Assembly: GCF_000184345.1 (NCBI RefSeq)
Contig: NC_017583.1
Coordinates: 682,001-746,000 of the forward strand
Source: Spirochaeta thermophila DSM 6578
GTDB lineage: Bacteria; Spirochaetota; Spirochaetia; Winmispirales; Winmispiraceae
Reading direction: 5' to 3'
DNA: 64,000 nucleotides
Each line of letters opens with the position of its first letter. Within the stretch, counting starts at the first letter, position 1. This document shows, in pieces, positions 24,719-33,340 of the stretch. The notes under the pieces are model-generated. The model was not told the DNA's origin. It searched no databases and saw nothing but the letters and a program-made list of their open reading frames with translations. The position numbers and the translations under genes were made by a program.

Positions 24719-25885
24719 GTGCGTGGCACGCATGCGGTGATCTATCTCCCACACCTCAGGCACAATCTGCGGGAGATCAGGCGGCGGGTGGGGGAGGGGC
24801 GGATGGTGTGTGCGGCGGTGAAGGCGGATGCGTACGGCCATGGGGCGGTTCGAGTGGGGAGGGTGTTGGTGGAGGAGGGGGTGGAGATGCTCGGGGTGGC
24901 GACGCCGGAGGAGGGGGCGGAGCTGGTGGAGGCGGGGGTGGGGGCGAGGGTGTTGCTTCTTGGGCTCACGGATGGCGCGGGGCTGGAGCTCGCGGTGGAG
25001 GCGGGGGTGGAGCTCGCGGTGGGGGACAGGGAGTATGTGCGTGAGGTGGTGAGGGTGGCGAGGGCGAAGGGGAGGAGGGTGCGGGTGCACGTGGAGGTGG
25101 ACACGGGGATGGGGCGGACGGGGTGTGCGCCCGAGGAGGCGGTGGGGGTGGTGGAGGAGGTGGAGGGGGCGGGGGTGCTGGAGCTTGCGGGGATGTGGAC
25201 GCACTTCCCTTCGTCGGACGAGGCCGATGACGGGTTCACCGAGGCCCAGGTGGAGCGGTTTCTCCAGGTGGTGGGGCGGGTGAGGGCGCGGGGGATCTCG
25301 CCGGGGCTGCTCCACGCGGCCAACTCAGGAGGGATTATCGGGCATCCTCCTTCCTGGCTCGACATGGTGAGACCAGGGATTTCCCTCTACGGCTACTACC
25401 CTTCCGAGGAGCAGGAGCGAACCCTTTCCCTCCTCCCGGTGATGGAGTTCGTCTCGCAGGTGGTCTTTCTCAAGAAGGTGCGGAAGGGCACCCCTGTCTC
25501 CTACGGCCGCACGTGGCGCGCGCCGCGTGATACCTGGATCGCCACCGTGGCCGCAGGCTATGCCGACGGCTATAGCAGGCTCCTCTCTTCACGGGCCGAG
25601 GTGCTCATACGGGGGAGGCGCTACCCTGTGGTGGGTCGGGTGTGCATGGACCAGTTCATGGTGGATGTAGGGCCCCACCTTGAGGTGGCCCGCTATGATC
25701 GGGTGGTGCTCTTCGGGCCTGATCCTGCAGGTCCGTCGGCCGAGGAGCTCGCCCGACTGGTGGGCACGATTCCCTATGAGATCACCTGCGCGGTCTCACG
25801 CCGGGTGCCGCGTGTGTACGTGGAGGAGAGTCCCTACCTTTCTGGGGGATCGAGCTCTGCCCACAGAGGCGGACTCACGAGGTAG
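24719..25885 (+). CDS. alr: alanine racemase
   Basis: PLP-dependent alanine racemase, 388 residues, supplies D-alanine for peptidoglycan. The PLP lysine is in AAVKADAYGHG near residue 38, the phosphate and substrate loops in HAANSGG and RPGISLYG, and the second catalytic Tyr in PVSYGRTW; the GRVCMDQFMVDV motif is intact. GTG at 24719 is preferred because AGGAGG ends five bases upstream; a GTG at 24713 overlaps that site. Between about 24850 and 25200 the coding strand is extremely G-rich (runs of GTG, GAG, GGG), so this part is Val, Glu, Gly and Ala rich. It overlaps the convergent GntR gene by 52 bases. Confidence 0.95.
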   Translation: MRGTHAVIYLPHLRHNLREIRRRVGEGRMVCAAVKADAYGHGAVRVGRVLVEEGVEMLGVATPEEGAELVEAGVGARVLLLGLTDGAGLELAVEAGVELAVGDREYVREVVRVARAKGRRVRVHVEVDTGMGRTGCAPEEAVGVVEEVEGAGVLELAGMWTHFPSSDEADDGFTEAQVERFLQVVGRVRARGISPGLLHAANSGGIIGHPPSWLDMVRPGISLYGYYPSEEQERTLSLLPVMEFVSQVVFLKKVRKGTPVSYGRTWRAPRDTWIATVAAGYADGYSRLLSSRAEVLIRGRRYPVVGRVCMDQFMVDVGPHLEVARYDRVVLFGPDPAGPSAEELARLVGTIPYEITCAVSRRVPRVYVEESPYLSGGSSSAHRGGLTR

Positions 25886-26511
25886 GATCGATAGATGTGA
25901 CGCCGCATGGTACGGGCAGCCTCGTCGGGGTCGCGGCGGGCGATGGCGTTCACCACGTCGAGGTGTGAGTACTCCTTTATGAGCGGCACTTCCTGGTACT
26001 TCTCTTCCGATTTCACGAGCAGGGTGAAGAGGTGGATCCGTTCCAGGCTCTCCAGGAGGAGCGTGCTCCCGGTGAGCTTCACGAGCTCGAAGTGGAAGGA
26101 GTAGTGCGCCTCGTCGAAATCCGTATCCTCGTGTGCCTTGCCTGCGAGCGAGTCCACGTAGGCGGCGGTCTTTCTGAGGGCCTCTATCTCGTCGATTCCT
26201 ATGGTGTAGCACAGGATCCTCACGGCCTGGGCTTCCACCGCCTCACGGAGGATGTACATGTCGGCGAGCTGTTCCTCGTTCGGGACGATGACCCGCGAGC
26301 CGTAGTAGGGGTGGGATTCCACGAGCCCCTCGCTCTCGAGGCGGTTGAGCGCCTCCACCACGGGGATGACGCTCACCCCGCAGAACTCGGCCATGCCCCG
26401 CTTGCTCAGGCGGGTGCCGCACGGGAGCTTCCCCTCCATGATGGCCTGTTTGATGGTGCGGTAGGCCCTGTCAGAGGCCCGTTCACGAGGCGGGCGCCGT
26501 CGTGTGCTCAT
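25834..26511 (-). CDS. GntR-family regulator with FCD domain
   Basis: A 225-residue transcription factor. The N-terminal GntR winged helix covers about residues 10-80 (AYRTIKQAIMEGKLPCGTRL, then GVSVIPVVEALNRLESEGLV). The C-terminal helical FCD ligand domain has the expected metal-type residues (D/E-x-x-x-H and two later H: DFDEAHYSFHFEL, MRRHIYRSY). Ligand is unknown. ATG 26511 lacks a clear ribosome site. It lies 44 bases downstream of aroC on the same strand, so it may be cotranscribed with aroK-aroC, and it converges on alr. No target site is evident nearby. Confidence 0.87.
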   Translation of the reverse strand: MSTRRRPPRERASDRAYRTIKQAIMEGKLPCGTRLSKRGMAEFCGVSVIPVVEALNRLESEGLVESHPYYGSRVIVPNEEQLADMYILREAVEAQAVRILCYTIGIDEIEALRKTAAYVDSLAGKAHEDTDFDEAHYSFHFELVKLTGSTLLLESLERIHLFTLLVKSEEKYQEVPLIKEYSHLDVVNAIARRDPDEAARTMRRHIYRSYLVSPPLWAELDPPER

Positions 26512-26555
26512 CTTGCATCGAGGATACTACATCACCGGCGGGGCTTCAATGCACC

Positions 26556-27611
26556 CTACTTCCACATGGCCTCCTGGCGCTTGTAGTGGTCTTCGATCAC
26601 GATGGCCGCCATGGCCTCCACCACGGGCACGATCCTGGGACAGATGCACGCATCGTGTCGGCCCTCGGTGATGATCTCGGTCTCGTTGCCATCGATGTCG
26701 ATGGTGCGCTGCGGTCGTGCGATGGAGGAGGTGGGCTTGACCACCACGCGGAAGACGATCTCCTCCCCGGTGGAGATGCCGCCGAGGATCCCTCCCGCGT
26801 TGTTGGTGAGGAAGCCCTGGGCGTTCATCTGGTCGTTGTGTTCGCTTCCCCTCATGTCGGCCGCCCTGAACCCTGCCCCGAACTCGATCCCCTTCACCGC
26901 ACCGATGGAGAGCATGGCCTTGGCGAGGTCGGCGTCGAGCTTATCGAAGACCGGCTCCCCGAGCCCCGGCGGTACCCCCCTGATCCGGCACTCCACGATC
27001 CCCCCCACGCTGTCGCGTTCTTCCTTTATCCTGCGGATGCGCTCCACCATCTTCTCGGCCGCCTCAGGGTCGCAGGCCCGCATGGGGTTCTTCTCTATCA
27101 CGCCGGGGTCGAAGGTGCGGCACTGGATCCCTGCAGCCCGCAGGGTGTAGGCGATGATGGAGATGCCCCGCTGGGCGAGGATCTTCTTGGCCACGGCCCC
27201 GGCGGCCACCCGGGCTGCGGTCTCCCGCCCCGAGGCGCGGCCGCTCCCCCTGTAGTCGCGTATCCGGTACTTCTTGTGATAGGTGTAGTCGGCGTGACCT
27301 GGCCTGAAGAGGCGGGCGATGGCCTCGTAGTCTCCGGGCCGCGTGTCCTGGTTGTAGAGGATCATCATGAGCGGGGTGCCCGTGGTCTTGCCCTGAAAGA
27401 CCCCGGAGTAGATGTGGACGATGTCCGACTCCTTGCGCGGGGTGCCCACCTCCGACTGACCCGGCTTGCGGCGGTCGAGCTCCTTCTGGATGTCCTCTTC
27501 CGAGAGGTCGAGGAGGGGAGGCACCCCGTCGACGATCACGCCCACCGCATGGCCGTGCGACTCGCCGAAGGTGGTGATCCTGAAGAGCGTGCCGAAGCTA
27601 TTTCCTGGCAT
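26556..27611 (-). CDS. aroC: chorismate synthase
   Basis: Chorismate synthase, 351 residues, FMN-dependent last step of the shikimate pathway (EPSP to chorismate). It begins NSFGTLFRITTFGESHG, one of the three family signatures, and has the GRASGRETAARVAAGAVA signature and the later RPQRTIDI-like signature. The start ATG 27611 is chosen because GGAGGA lies eight bases upstream and the sequence begins like its homologues; an ATG 24 bases upstream has no such support. It overlaps the end of aroK by 14 bases and forms an operon with it. Confidence 0.97.
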   Translation of the reverse strand: MPGNSFGTLFRITTFGESHGHAVGVIVDGVPPLLDLSEEDIQKELDRRKPGQSEVGTPRKESDIVHIYSGVFQGKTTGTPLMMILYNQDTRPGDYEAIARLFRPGHADYTYHKKYRIRDYRGSGRASGRETAARVAAGAVAKKILAQRGISIIAYTLRAAGIQCRTFDPGVIEKNPMRACDPEAAEKMVERIRRIKEERDSVGGIVECRIRGVPPGLGEPVFDKLDADLAKAMLSIGAVKGIEFGAGFRAADMRGSEHNDQMNAQGFLTNNAGGILGGISTGEEIVFRVVVKPTSSIARPQRTIDIDGNETEIITEGRHDACICPRIVPVVEAMAAIVIEDHYKRQEAMWK

Positions 27612-28149
27612 AGCCGTGTTCCTCCAGTGCAGCAAGTATCGAGCGTGCGAGCTCGTCCTCCCAGGTGCCCCGTGCGCGGACCACCACGTGGGCCTGGCTC
27701 AGGTATGCCTGGTGCCTGCGCTCGTAGAGGGCAAGGAAGGCCTCCCAGGGGTCTGGTCCCTCGAGGAAGGGGGGCAGTCCCCCCTCCACGATGCGCTCGA
27801 AGAGGATGTGCGGCTCCTCCTGAAGGTAGACCACCACGCCCACCTCCTTGAGGGCTGAGAGGGCCCCGGGGTTGTCGCAGATGCCCCCGCCGGTGGCGAT
27901 GACGCATGGCCTGAGCCGTGCCCGTGCAGCGAGCTCTCTGGCGGCCCGGCGCTCCAGGTCCTGGAAGCCCTCCTTCCCGAGGAGTCGGTAGATCTCCCTC
28001 ACCGGGCGCCTGGTGCCCGTCTCGGCCTCGTGGATGCGCACCACCTCCTCGTCCACATCGAAGCACGGAAGGCCGAGAAGTCGTGCGAGCGCCACACCTG
28101 CCGAGGTTTTCCCCACGTGTTTGAGTCCCACCAGGACGATGCTCTGCAT
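27598..28149 (-). CDS. aroK: shikimate kinase
   Basis: Shikimate kinase of 183 residues that phosphorylates shikimate at the 3-hydroxyl. It begins MQSIVLVGLKHVGKTSAG with the P-loop at residues 8-16; the GLKHVGKT loop is slightly unusual, with His in place of the common Ala/Cys. Shikimate-binding residues are in DVDEEV, and the ATGGG motif (IATGGGI) is present. The start ATG 28149 fits homologues but has no Shine-Dalgarno; a TATACT box sits only seven bases upstream, so the mRNA may be leaderless. Operon order is aroK-aroC and perhaps the GntR gene. Confidence 0.93.
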   Translation of the reverse strand: MQSIVLVGLKHVGKTSAGVALARLLGLPCFDVDEEVVRIHEAETGTRRPVREIYRLLGKEGFQDLERRAARELAARARLRPCVIATGGGICDNPGALSALKEVGVVVYLQEEPHILFERIVEGGLPPFLEGPDPWEAFLALYERRHQAYLSQAHVVVRARGTWEDELARSILAALEEHGYARK

Positions 28150-28156
28150 GAGAGGG

Positions 28157-28185
28157 AGTATAGCTTGGAGGATACAGGAGTGCAA
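28157..28185 (-). promoter_or_regulatory. aroK promoter, start-codon-proximal
   Basis: On the minus strand TTGCAC (28185-28180) and TATACT (28162-28157) are 17 bp apart. Seven bases separate TATACT from the ATG at 28149. Confidence 0.6.
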
Positions 28186-28221
28186 CAGAGGGGAAAAGGG
28201 ACGGTACCCAGTCATTTTTTC

Positions 28222-28250
28222 TTGAAATTCTACGAAAGTCGTGGTATAAG
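28222..28250 (+). promoter_or_regulatory. promoter of the clostripain-type lipoprotein gene
   Basis: TTGAAA (28222-28227) and TATAAG (28245-28250) are 17 bp apart, with a T-rich tract just before the -35. The 5' leader is about 70 bases and includes tandem repeats. Confidence 0.75.
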
Positions 28251-28282
28251 GTTGGAGTAGGAGTGTTATTTCGCATAGTAAC

Positions 28283-28318
28283 GATTTTAGAGATTTTAGA
28301 GACTTTGGAGATTGACCA
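28283..28318 (+). repeat. short tandem repeat in the 5' leader of the lipoprotein gene
   Basis: Four 9-base units: GATTTTAGA twice (28283-28300), then GACTTTGGA and GATTGACCA. They end directly before the AGGAGG ribosome site. Confidence 0.75.
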
Positions 28319-28329
28319 GGAGGTTTAAA

Positions 28330-31239
28330 ATGAAACGTGTCTTCATGGCGTGGCTCAGCGTGTCAGCACTCCTTCTCCTCGTGCTCACCGGGTGTCCTAT
28401 ACCCACAGGTTCTGAGGATGAAGGAGGAGGGGGAACGGATGTCTTTTTCACGGTAACTGTTGATAATAATGCCCCCAACAGGGGAGTAGTAGTGGATCAG
28501 GAGGGCTTTACCTTCCAAGGCGAATCCAGCTCAAAGAAATACAAAGAGGGTACTCAGGTTACACTCACTGCGATTCCCACCAACAACTACAAGTTTAGTT
28601 ATTGGTCCTATTCGGGGAGTATCAAAACCGAAGAGACGCTCACTTTTACAGTTACAAAAGATGTCTCGATTGGAGTAGTTTTCACTTTGCGTAATCTTAC
28701 TCTGGAGGTTGAGCCCGAAGGGGCGGGGACAATCCTTAAGGATCCAGATAAGGAAGATTACAAGGACGGTGAGAATGTAGAACTTACCGCCGACCCTGCT
28801 ACAGGATATCTGTTCAACTACTGGGAATTTTCGGATGGGAGTATTTCCAATGATAATCCTCTACAGTATGAGGTAGGGAGATTAGAAACCGTTGTAGCCC
28901 ACTTCGTTAACGAGCAGAGTCCTGGGTACACACTTACGATAGAAGAAGCCACGGGAGGTACGGTCTCTGTCGATCTTAAGAAGAACTACTATCAAAGTGG
29001 GGAAACGGTTACACTTACTGCTCATCCTGAGGAAAATTCTCGTTACCTTCTGGAGAAGTGGATCGTGACAGTAGGCGGTACATCACAGGAATTCCAGGAT
29101 AATCCTCTCCAGATTACATTTTCCTCTTCTGATATTACCGTTGAACCTGTATTTGAAGAGGGGGTCACTCTATCTGTAAGTGTGAATCCCTCCAATGGTG
29201 GTTCTGTAAATGTTTCGCCCCAGGCTCCGGGAGAGTATGATGGGGCCGCCCTTTATCTCCCAGGAAGCCAGGTTACTCTTACTGCAGTCGAAAGCACTTT
29301 CTACCTCTTCACAGGATGGACGGGAGATTATGCTTCCACAGATGCTGAAATTCAGATTGAGCTTACAGGTGATATGTCTCTCACTGCGGTATTCGAAAGA
29401 GGAGTGAGTGTAAGTCTGACAACTGAGGGAAGCGGTACAATCTCTTACGATCCTGCTCCCCAAAAAGAAGCCGATGGGAAACTTATTTATCAGCAGGGAA
29501 CACAGGTGGCTTTTACCGCAATACCTTCGCAAGGGTGGGTGTTTAAGGAATGGGATATCTCGAATCTGCAGAATGTACCTTCTGATCTTACACAGAGTCA
29601 AATCGAAGTGTCGATGGAGCCCATAGATTCTACTTCCACAGTAGAGATCACCGCCCATTTCCTGAAAGAGTGCACTATCTCTGTTGCCCCAGAAGATGTA
29701 TCGTATGTAACAATCGATCCTTCCACCGGCCCCTACTACACTGGAGATTCGATCACCGTCACCGTGACGCCGCCTTCCGGGCAGATGCTCGACTCCTGGA
29801 TCGCTCTCCCCACATGGGTTCCGGAAGAGTACGCCGGCTACACGAGCTTCACCGTGACCCTGGAAGATGATCTTACCCTCGATCCAGAGTTCGTCCAGAG
29901 AGACTGGCTCATCATGGTGTACATGGCGGGTGACAACGACCTCGAGCCCAATGCCATTGCAGACTTTAATGAGATGGAAGAGGTCGATAGAACAGGTTCG
30001 GGTGTGGAGATCGTGGTGCTCTTCGACAGGGCGAGCGGGTACGACTATTCCAACGGAAGCTGGACGAGCACCCGTGCGTACCGGGTGGTGAAGGATCCCA
30101 ACGGGGCCGATTCGACGATCGTCTCGGAACGTATCTCCCTGCCTACGCTTGGGATTACTCCTACCAGCAGTGTGGAACGCAACATGGGCGATCCGGATAC
30201 CATAAGCGGCTTCATCCAGGACGCCATGTCGGCCTACCCTGCCGCTCACTATGCCCTCATCTTCTGGAACCACGGGGGTGGGTGGCGGAGCCTTTCCACA
30301 AGGTCGCTCCCCGGTTCGCTCTCCACGCTCCCGGTGAGAGAGAGACACGACACCAAGGTGATATGTCTCGACGAGTACTCTGGAGACTACCTCTATACCC
30401 AGGAGATTGGCGCCGGTCTTGCAGCCGGGCTTGGCTCGCAGACCCTGGATGTGGTGGGCTTTGATCTGTGTCTCGGCGGTATGGCAGAGATCATGTACGA
30501 GGTGGCATCGTATGCAGACTACTTCATAGGCTCGGAGGACCTCGAGCCTGGTGATGGCTGGGAGTACTCCCTCTGGATACCGGACTTCATCACCAACGGG
30601 AAGACCGCGCAGGCCTTCTGCCAGGCGGTGGTGGATGCCTACTCCCAGCACTATGCGGGAGAGTCCTGGGTGACGCTTGCTGCGGTGGATCTCGATGCCT
30701 TCATGAACAGCGTGATCCCCGCCTTCTACGACCTTGCAGGCCTGGTGGATGAGGCCATCACGGATGCGACCACACAGCAGGCCGTAGCTACAGCCATTAC
30801 ACCACTCTTTGCAAGCCCTCAGGGGAGTGATGGAACCTATGAGTATGTAGACTTCCACGCAGATCTGGGGCAATTCGCCCAGGCCATGCTCTCGGTTTTT
30901 GCGGGGAACACGCAGATAGAGACAGCTGCCACCATACTGGCGAACGCCGTCTCCTCGGCGGTGGTAGCCGAATGGCACAGCAGCGACTACCAGGCGCAAC
31001 TCGGTGCCGAGCCCGGCGGCATCTCTATGTACTACATGATGGGAGTGTATGATGCCTCGACCGGAGATCTTCTCACGGTAACTCACTCCTCGGCCTACGT
31101 GCGTGGCTCCGGCGTAAGTTATCCGCTCTCGTTCGTAGAGGATACAAGCAACACGTGGGTCATCGACTCCCACGGGACGCCGGATAATTACGATGATGAT
31201 ACCGGCCTCCTCAATACCTTGTTCTATGTGCAATTCTAG
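28330..31239 (+). CDS. lipoprotein with six InlB-like repeats and a clostripain (C11) peptidase domain
   Basis: A 969-residue secreted lipoprotein. The signal peptide ends in the lipobox LTGC with Cys22. About residues 36-530 hold six repeats of 65-90 residues of the divergent InlB B-repeat type (GTQVTLTAIP-x-x-x-YKF-x-YW pattern). From about residue 533 follows a C11 (clostripain) cysteine peptidase domain beginning DWLIMVYMAGDNDLE; the catalytic His648 is in FWNHGGGW and Cys714 in GFDLCLGGM. It probably cuts proteins after basic residues outside the cell, but cleavage preference is inferred from clostripain. ATG 28330 has AGGAGG six bases upstream. The DNA of the repeat half is clearly richer in A and T than the peptidase half. 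It is monocistronic with its own promoter and terminator. Confidence 0.88.
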   Translation: MKRVFMAWLSVSALLLLVLTGCPIPTGSEDEGGGGTDVFFTVTVDNNAPNRGVVVDQEGFTFQGESSSKKYKEGTQVTLTAIPTNNYKFSYWSYSGSIKTEETLTFTVTKDVSIGVVFTLRNLTLEVEPEGAGTILKDPDKEDYKDGENVELTADPATGYLFNYWEFSDGSISNDNPLQYEVGRLETVVAHFVNEQSPGYTLTIEEATGGTVSVDLKKNYYQSGETVTLTAHPEENSRYLLEKWIVTVGGTSQEFQDNPLQITFSSSDITVEPVFEEGVTLSVSVNPSNGGSVNVSPQAPGEYDGAALYLPGSQVTLTAVESTFYLFTGWTGDYASTDAEIQIELTGDMSLTAVFERGVSVSLTTEGSGTISYDPAPQKEADGKLIYQQGTQVAFTAIPSQGWVFKEWDISNLQNVPSDLTQSQIEVSMEPIDSTSTVEITAHFLKECTISVAPEDVSYVTIDPSTGPYYTGDSITVTVTPPSGQMLDSWIALPTWVPEEYAGYTSFTVTLEDDLTLDPEFVQRDWLIMVYMAGDNDLEPNAIADFNEMEEVDRTGSGVEIVVLFDRASGYDYSNGSWTSTRAYRVVKDPNGADSTIVSERISLPTLGITPTSSVERNMGDPDTISGFIQDAMSAYPAAHYALIFWNHGGGWRSLSTRSLPGSLSTLPVRERHDTKVICLDEYSGDYLYTQEIGAGLAAGLGSQTLDVVGFDLCLGGMAEIMYEVASYADYFIGSEDLEPGDGWEYSLWIPDFITNGKTAQAFCQAVVDAYSQHYAGESWVTLAAVDLDAFMNSVIPAFYDLAGLVDEAITDATTQQAVATAITPLFASPQGSDGTYEYVDFHADLGQFAQAMLSVFAGNTQIETAATILANAVSSAVVAEWHSSDYQAQLGAEPGGISMYYMMGVYDASTGDLLTVTHSSAYVRGSGVSYPLSFVEDTSNTWVIDSHGTPDNYDDDTGLLNTLFYVQF

Positions 31240-31263
31240 GAAAAGACGAGCGAGAGATAACTC

Positions 31264-31295
31264 CACACCCCGGGGGTTCCCGGGGTGTGTTTTTT
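31264..31295 (+). terminator. terminator of the clostripain-type lipoprotein gene
   Basis: CACACCCCGGG and CCCGGGGTGTG form an 11-bp stem with a 4-base loop, followed by six T residues. Confidence 0.93.
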
Positions 31296-31325
31296 GTACT
31301 GAGACACTTTTTGTCGATGTCCCGA

Positions 31326-31354
31326 TTGACACGATGAGGGGGGTGGGCATACGC
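31326..31354 (+). promoter_or_regulatory. candidate promoter of the methyltransferase/ATP-grasp gene
   Basis: TTGACA (31326-31331) with a weak ATACGC (31349-31354) 17 bp downstream, 30 bp before the start codon. Confidence 0.45.
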
Positions 31355-31384
31355 TCCTCTCCGATCGGTATGAGGAGGTGGCCC

Positions 31385-33331
31385 ATGATAGAAGAGAAGA
31401 CCCAGGAGACAGACAAGCCTCCGGAACGGAGGCGAAGACGGATCCCTGCCGCACGGGCCCGGTGTCTTGGTCCGCTTTCCGATCTGGAATCCCACGTGGC
31501 CCCGGACTGGTGGTCCAGGATCTTCAACTCCTACTACATGAAGACCGACGGCGATGTGGTGGACGATCTTGCCATCACGCGGAAGGAGGATGATCTCTTT
31601 ACTTCTGTCCTTGGTCTCAAGAAAGAGGAGGTGGTGCTTGACCTGTGCTGTGGTCAGGGGAGGCACTCCCTCGAGCTCGCACGCAGGGGTTTCACCAGGG
31701 TGGAAGGACTCGACAGGTCCCACTACCTCATCCAGAGGGCGAAGGCCCAGGCGGCGAAAGAAGGGCTGCCGGTGAAGTTCAGAGAAGGGGACGCACGAAA
31801 ACTGCCCTATCCCCCGGATCAGTTCGACGTGGTGATGATCCTGGGCAACAGCTTCGGCTACTTCGAGAGCAGCAAGGACGATCTTCTTGTCCTAAAGGAG
31901 GTGGCGCGTGTCCTCAAACCGTGGGGACGGATACTCCTCGATCTGGCCGATGGTGAGTATCTACGAGCACACTACGTTCCCCGCTCATGGGAGTGGATCG
32001 ATGCAAAGCACTTTGTCTGCAGGGAGCGGGCCCTCTCGGCTGATCGGCAGAGGCTCATCTCACGGGAGGTGATCGTCCATACCGAGAAGGGGGTGGAGGT
32101 GGATCAGTTCTATGCCGAGAGGCTCTACACACCCGAGCTCATACGATCTCTCCTCGAGGAGGCGGGCTTCCAGGAGGTGTCCTTCCACGGGAGTCTCACC
32201 CCCGACTCGGCACGGGGACAGGACCTCGGGATGATGGAGCGGCGCATCCTGGTGAGTGCGAGGATACGGAAGGAGTGGGCACCTGTAAAATCGAGAAAGA
32301 AGAATGTGTCCACTCAGGTGGCGGTGGTGATGGGCGACCCCTCGAAGCCCGATCCGCTCAAGCCGTTCATGGTGTTCGACGACGATGATCTCTACACCAT
32401 CGATCGGCTCAAGGCTGCGCTCAAAGAGTGTACAGGCTATTCCTTCACCTATCTTTCGCGCCACGAGACTCTCATACAGGATCTTATGAGGCTCAAGGGG
32501 AAGGTCGATTACGTGTTCAATCTGTGTGACGAGGGATTTTTCAACGATCCGAGGAAGGAGCTGCACGTGCCGGCGCTCCTCGAGATGCTCGGCATCCCCT
32601 ATACCGGCGCGACACCTCAGGGGCTCGCCTTCTGCTACGACAAGTCGCTCGTACGGGGGGTGGCGAAGGAGATGGGAGTGCCCGTGCCTCGTGCCTTCTT
32701 CATAGATCCCACGTCGATCGTCTTCGAGGTACCGTTCGGTTTTCCCATGATCGTCAAGCCGAACCTCGGAGATTCCAGTTTCGGGATCACGCAGAAGAGC
32801 GTGGTGTGGTCGCTCGATGAGCTTTCCGCCTGCATCTCCGAGATCAGGGATACGTTCGGCTACGAAAAGCCGGTGCTTGTGGAGGAATTCCTCACGGGGA
32901 AGGATCTGACGGTGGGGATCATCGGGAATCCGACGGACGACTACATGGTGCTCCCCATAGTGGAAGAGGACTACTCAGCGCTCCCGCCGGAGCTTCCTCG
33001 GATCTGCGGATACGAGGCGAAATGGCTCCCCGACTCTCCCTACTGGAAGGCCCTCCGGTCGATTCCCGCAGGGCTTCCCGAGGAGACGGAGAAGTCCATC
33101 GTGGAGTGGTGTGTCCGTCTTTTCGAGCGGCTGGAGTGTCGGGACTACGCCCGGTTCGACTGGAGATGCGACGCGGATGGGAATCCGTATCTTCTGGAGG
33201 TGAACCCCAACCCCGGTTGGTGTTGGGACGGGCACCTCGCAAAGATGGCACGCCTCGCGGGTATGGAGTATCCCCGGATGCTGGAGGCCATCCTGAAGGC
33301 GGCCGAGAAGCGATTGGGGATACGGTCGTAG
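31385..33331 (+). CDS. SAM methyltransferase fused to a D-Ala-D-Ala-ligase-like ATP-grasp enzyme
   Basis: A 648-residue cytoplasmic fusion protein. Residues about 60-280 are a class I methyltransferase with SAM motif I VVLDLCCGQGRHSLEL and acidic motif II EGLDRS; residues about 310-640 are an ATP-grasp domain like D-Ala-D-Ala ligase: IPYTGATPQGLAFCYDKSL, MIVKPNLGDSSFG (ATP-binding lysine), VLVEEFLTGKDLTVG, and the Mg-binding end YARFDWRCDADGNPYLLEVN with NPNPGW. The first 25 residues are basic and disordered. ATG 31385 has AGGAGG six bases upstream. The anion permease starts nine bases downstream. The enzyme likely makes a peptide-like bond and methylates a product or substrate, but neither substrate is known. 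It is not a cell-wall Ddl, as the methyltransferase and loop sequences differ. Confidence 0.85.
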   Translation: MIEEKTQETDKPPERRRRRIPAARARCLGPLSDLESHVAPDWWSRIFNSYYMKTDGDVVDDLAITRKEDDLFTSVLGLKKEEVVLDLCCGQGRHSLELARRGFTRVEGLDRSHYLIQRAKAQAAKEGLPVKFREGDARKLPYPPDQFDVVMILGNSFGYFESSKDDLLVLKEVARVLKPWGRILLDLADGEYLRAHYVPRSWEWIDAKHFVCRERALSADRQRLISREVIVHTEKGVEVDQFYAERLYTPELIRSLLEEAGFQEVSFHGSLTPDSARGQDLGMMERRILVSARIRKEWAPVKSRKKNVSTQVAVVMGDPSKPDPLKPFMVFDDDDLYTIDRLKAALKECTGYSFTYLSRHETLIQDLMRLKGKVDYVFNLCDEGFFNDPRKELHVPALLEMLGIPYTGATPQGLAFCYDKSLVRGVAKEMGVPVPRAFFIDPTSIVFEVPFGFPMIVKPNLGDSSFGITQKSVVWSLDELSACISEIRDTFGYEKPVLVEEFLTGKDLTVGIIGNPTDDYMVLPIVEEDYSALPPELPRICGYEAKWLPDSPYWKALRSIPAGLPEETEKSIVEWCVRLFERLECRDYARFDWRCDADGNPYLLEVNPNPGWCWDGHLAKMARLAGMEYPRMLEAILKAAEKRLGIRS

Positions 33332-33340
33332 GAGGAGAGC

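Noticed and set aside
28283-28318. Possible CRISPR-like or phage repeat
   Set aside because: Units are 9 bp without spacers, so they are plain tandem repeats.
29170-31527. 785-codon minus-strand open frame opposite the clostripain lipoprotein
   Set aside because: The plus strand has a signal peptide, repeats, catalytic residues, promoter and terminator; the minus frame has none and is His/Arg/Gly rich as expected for a shadow.
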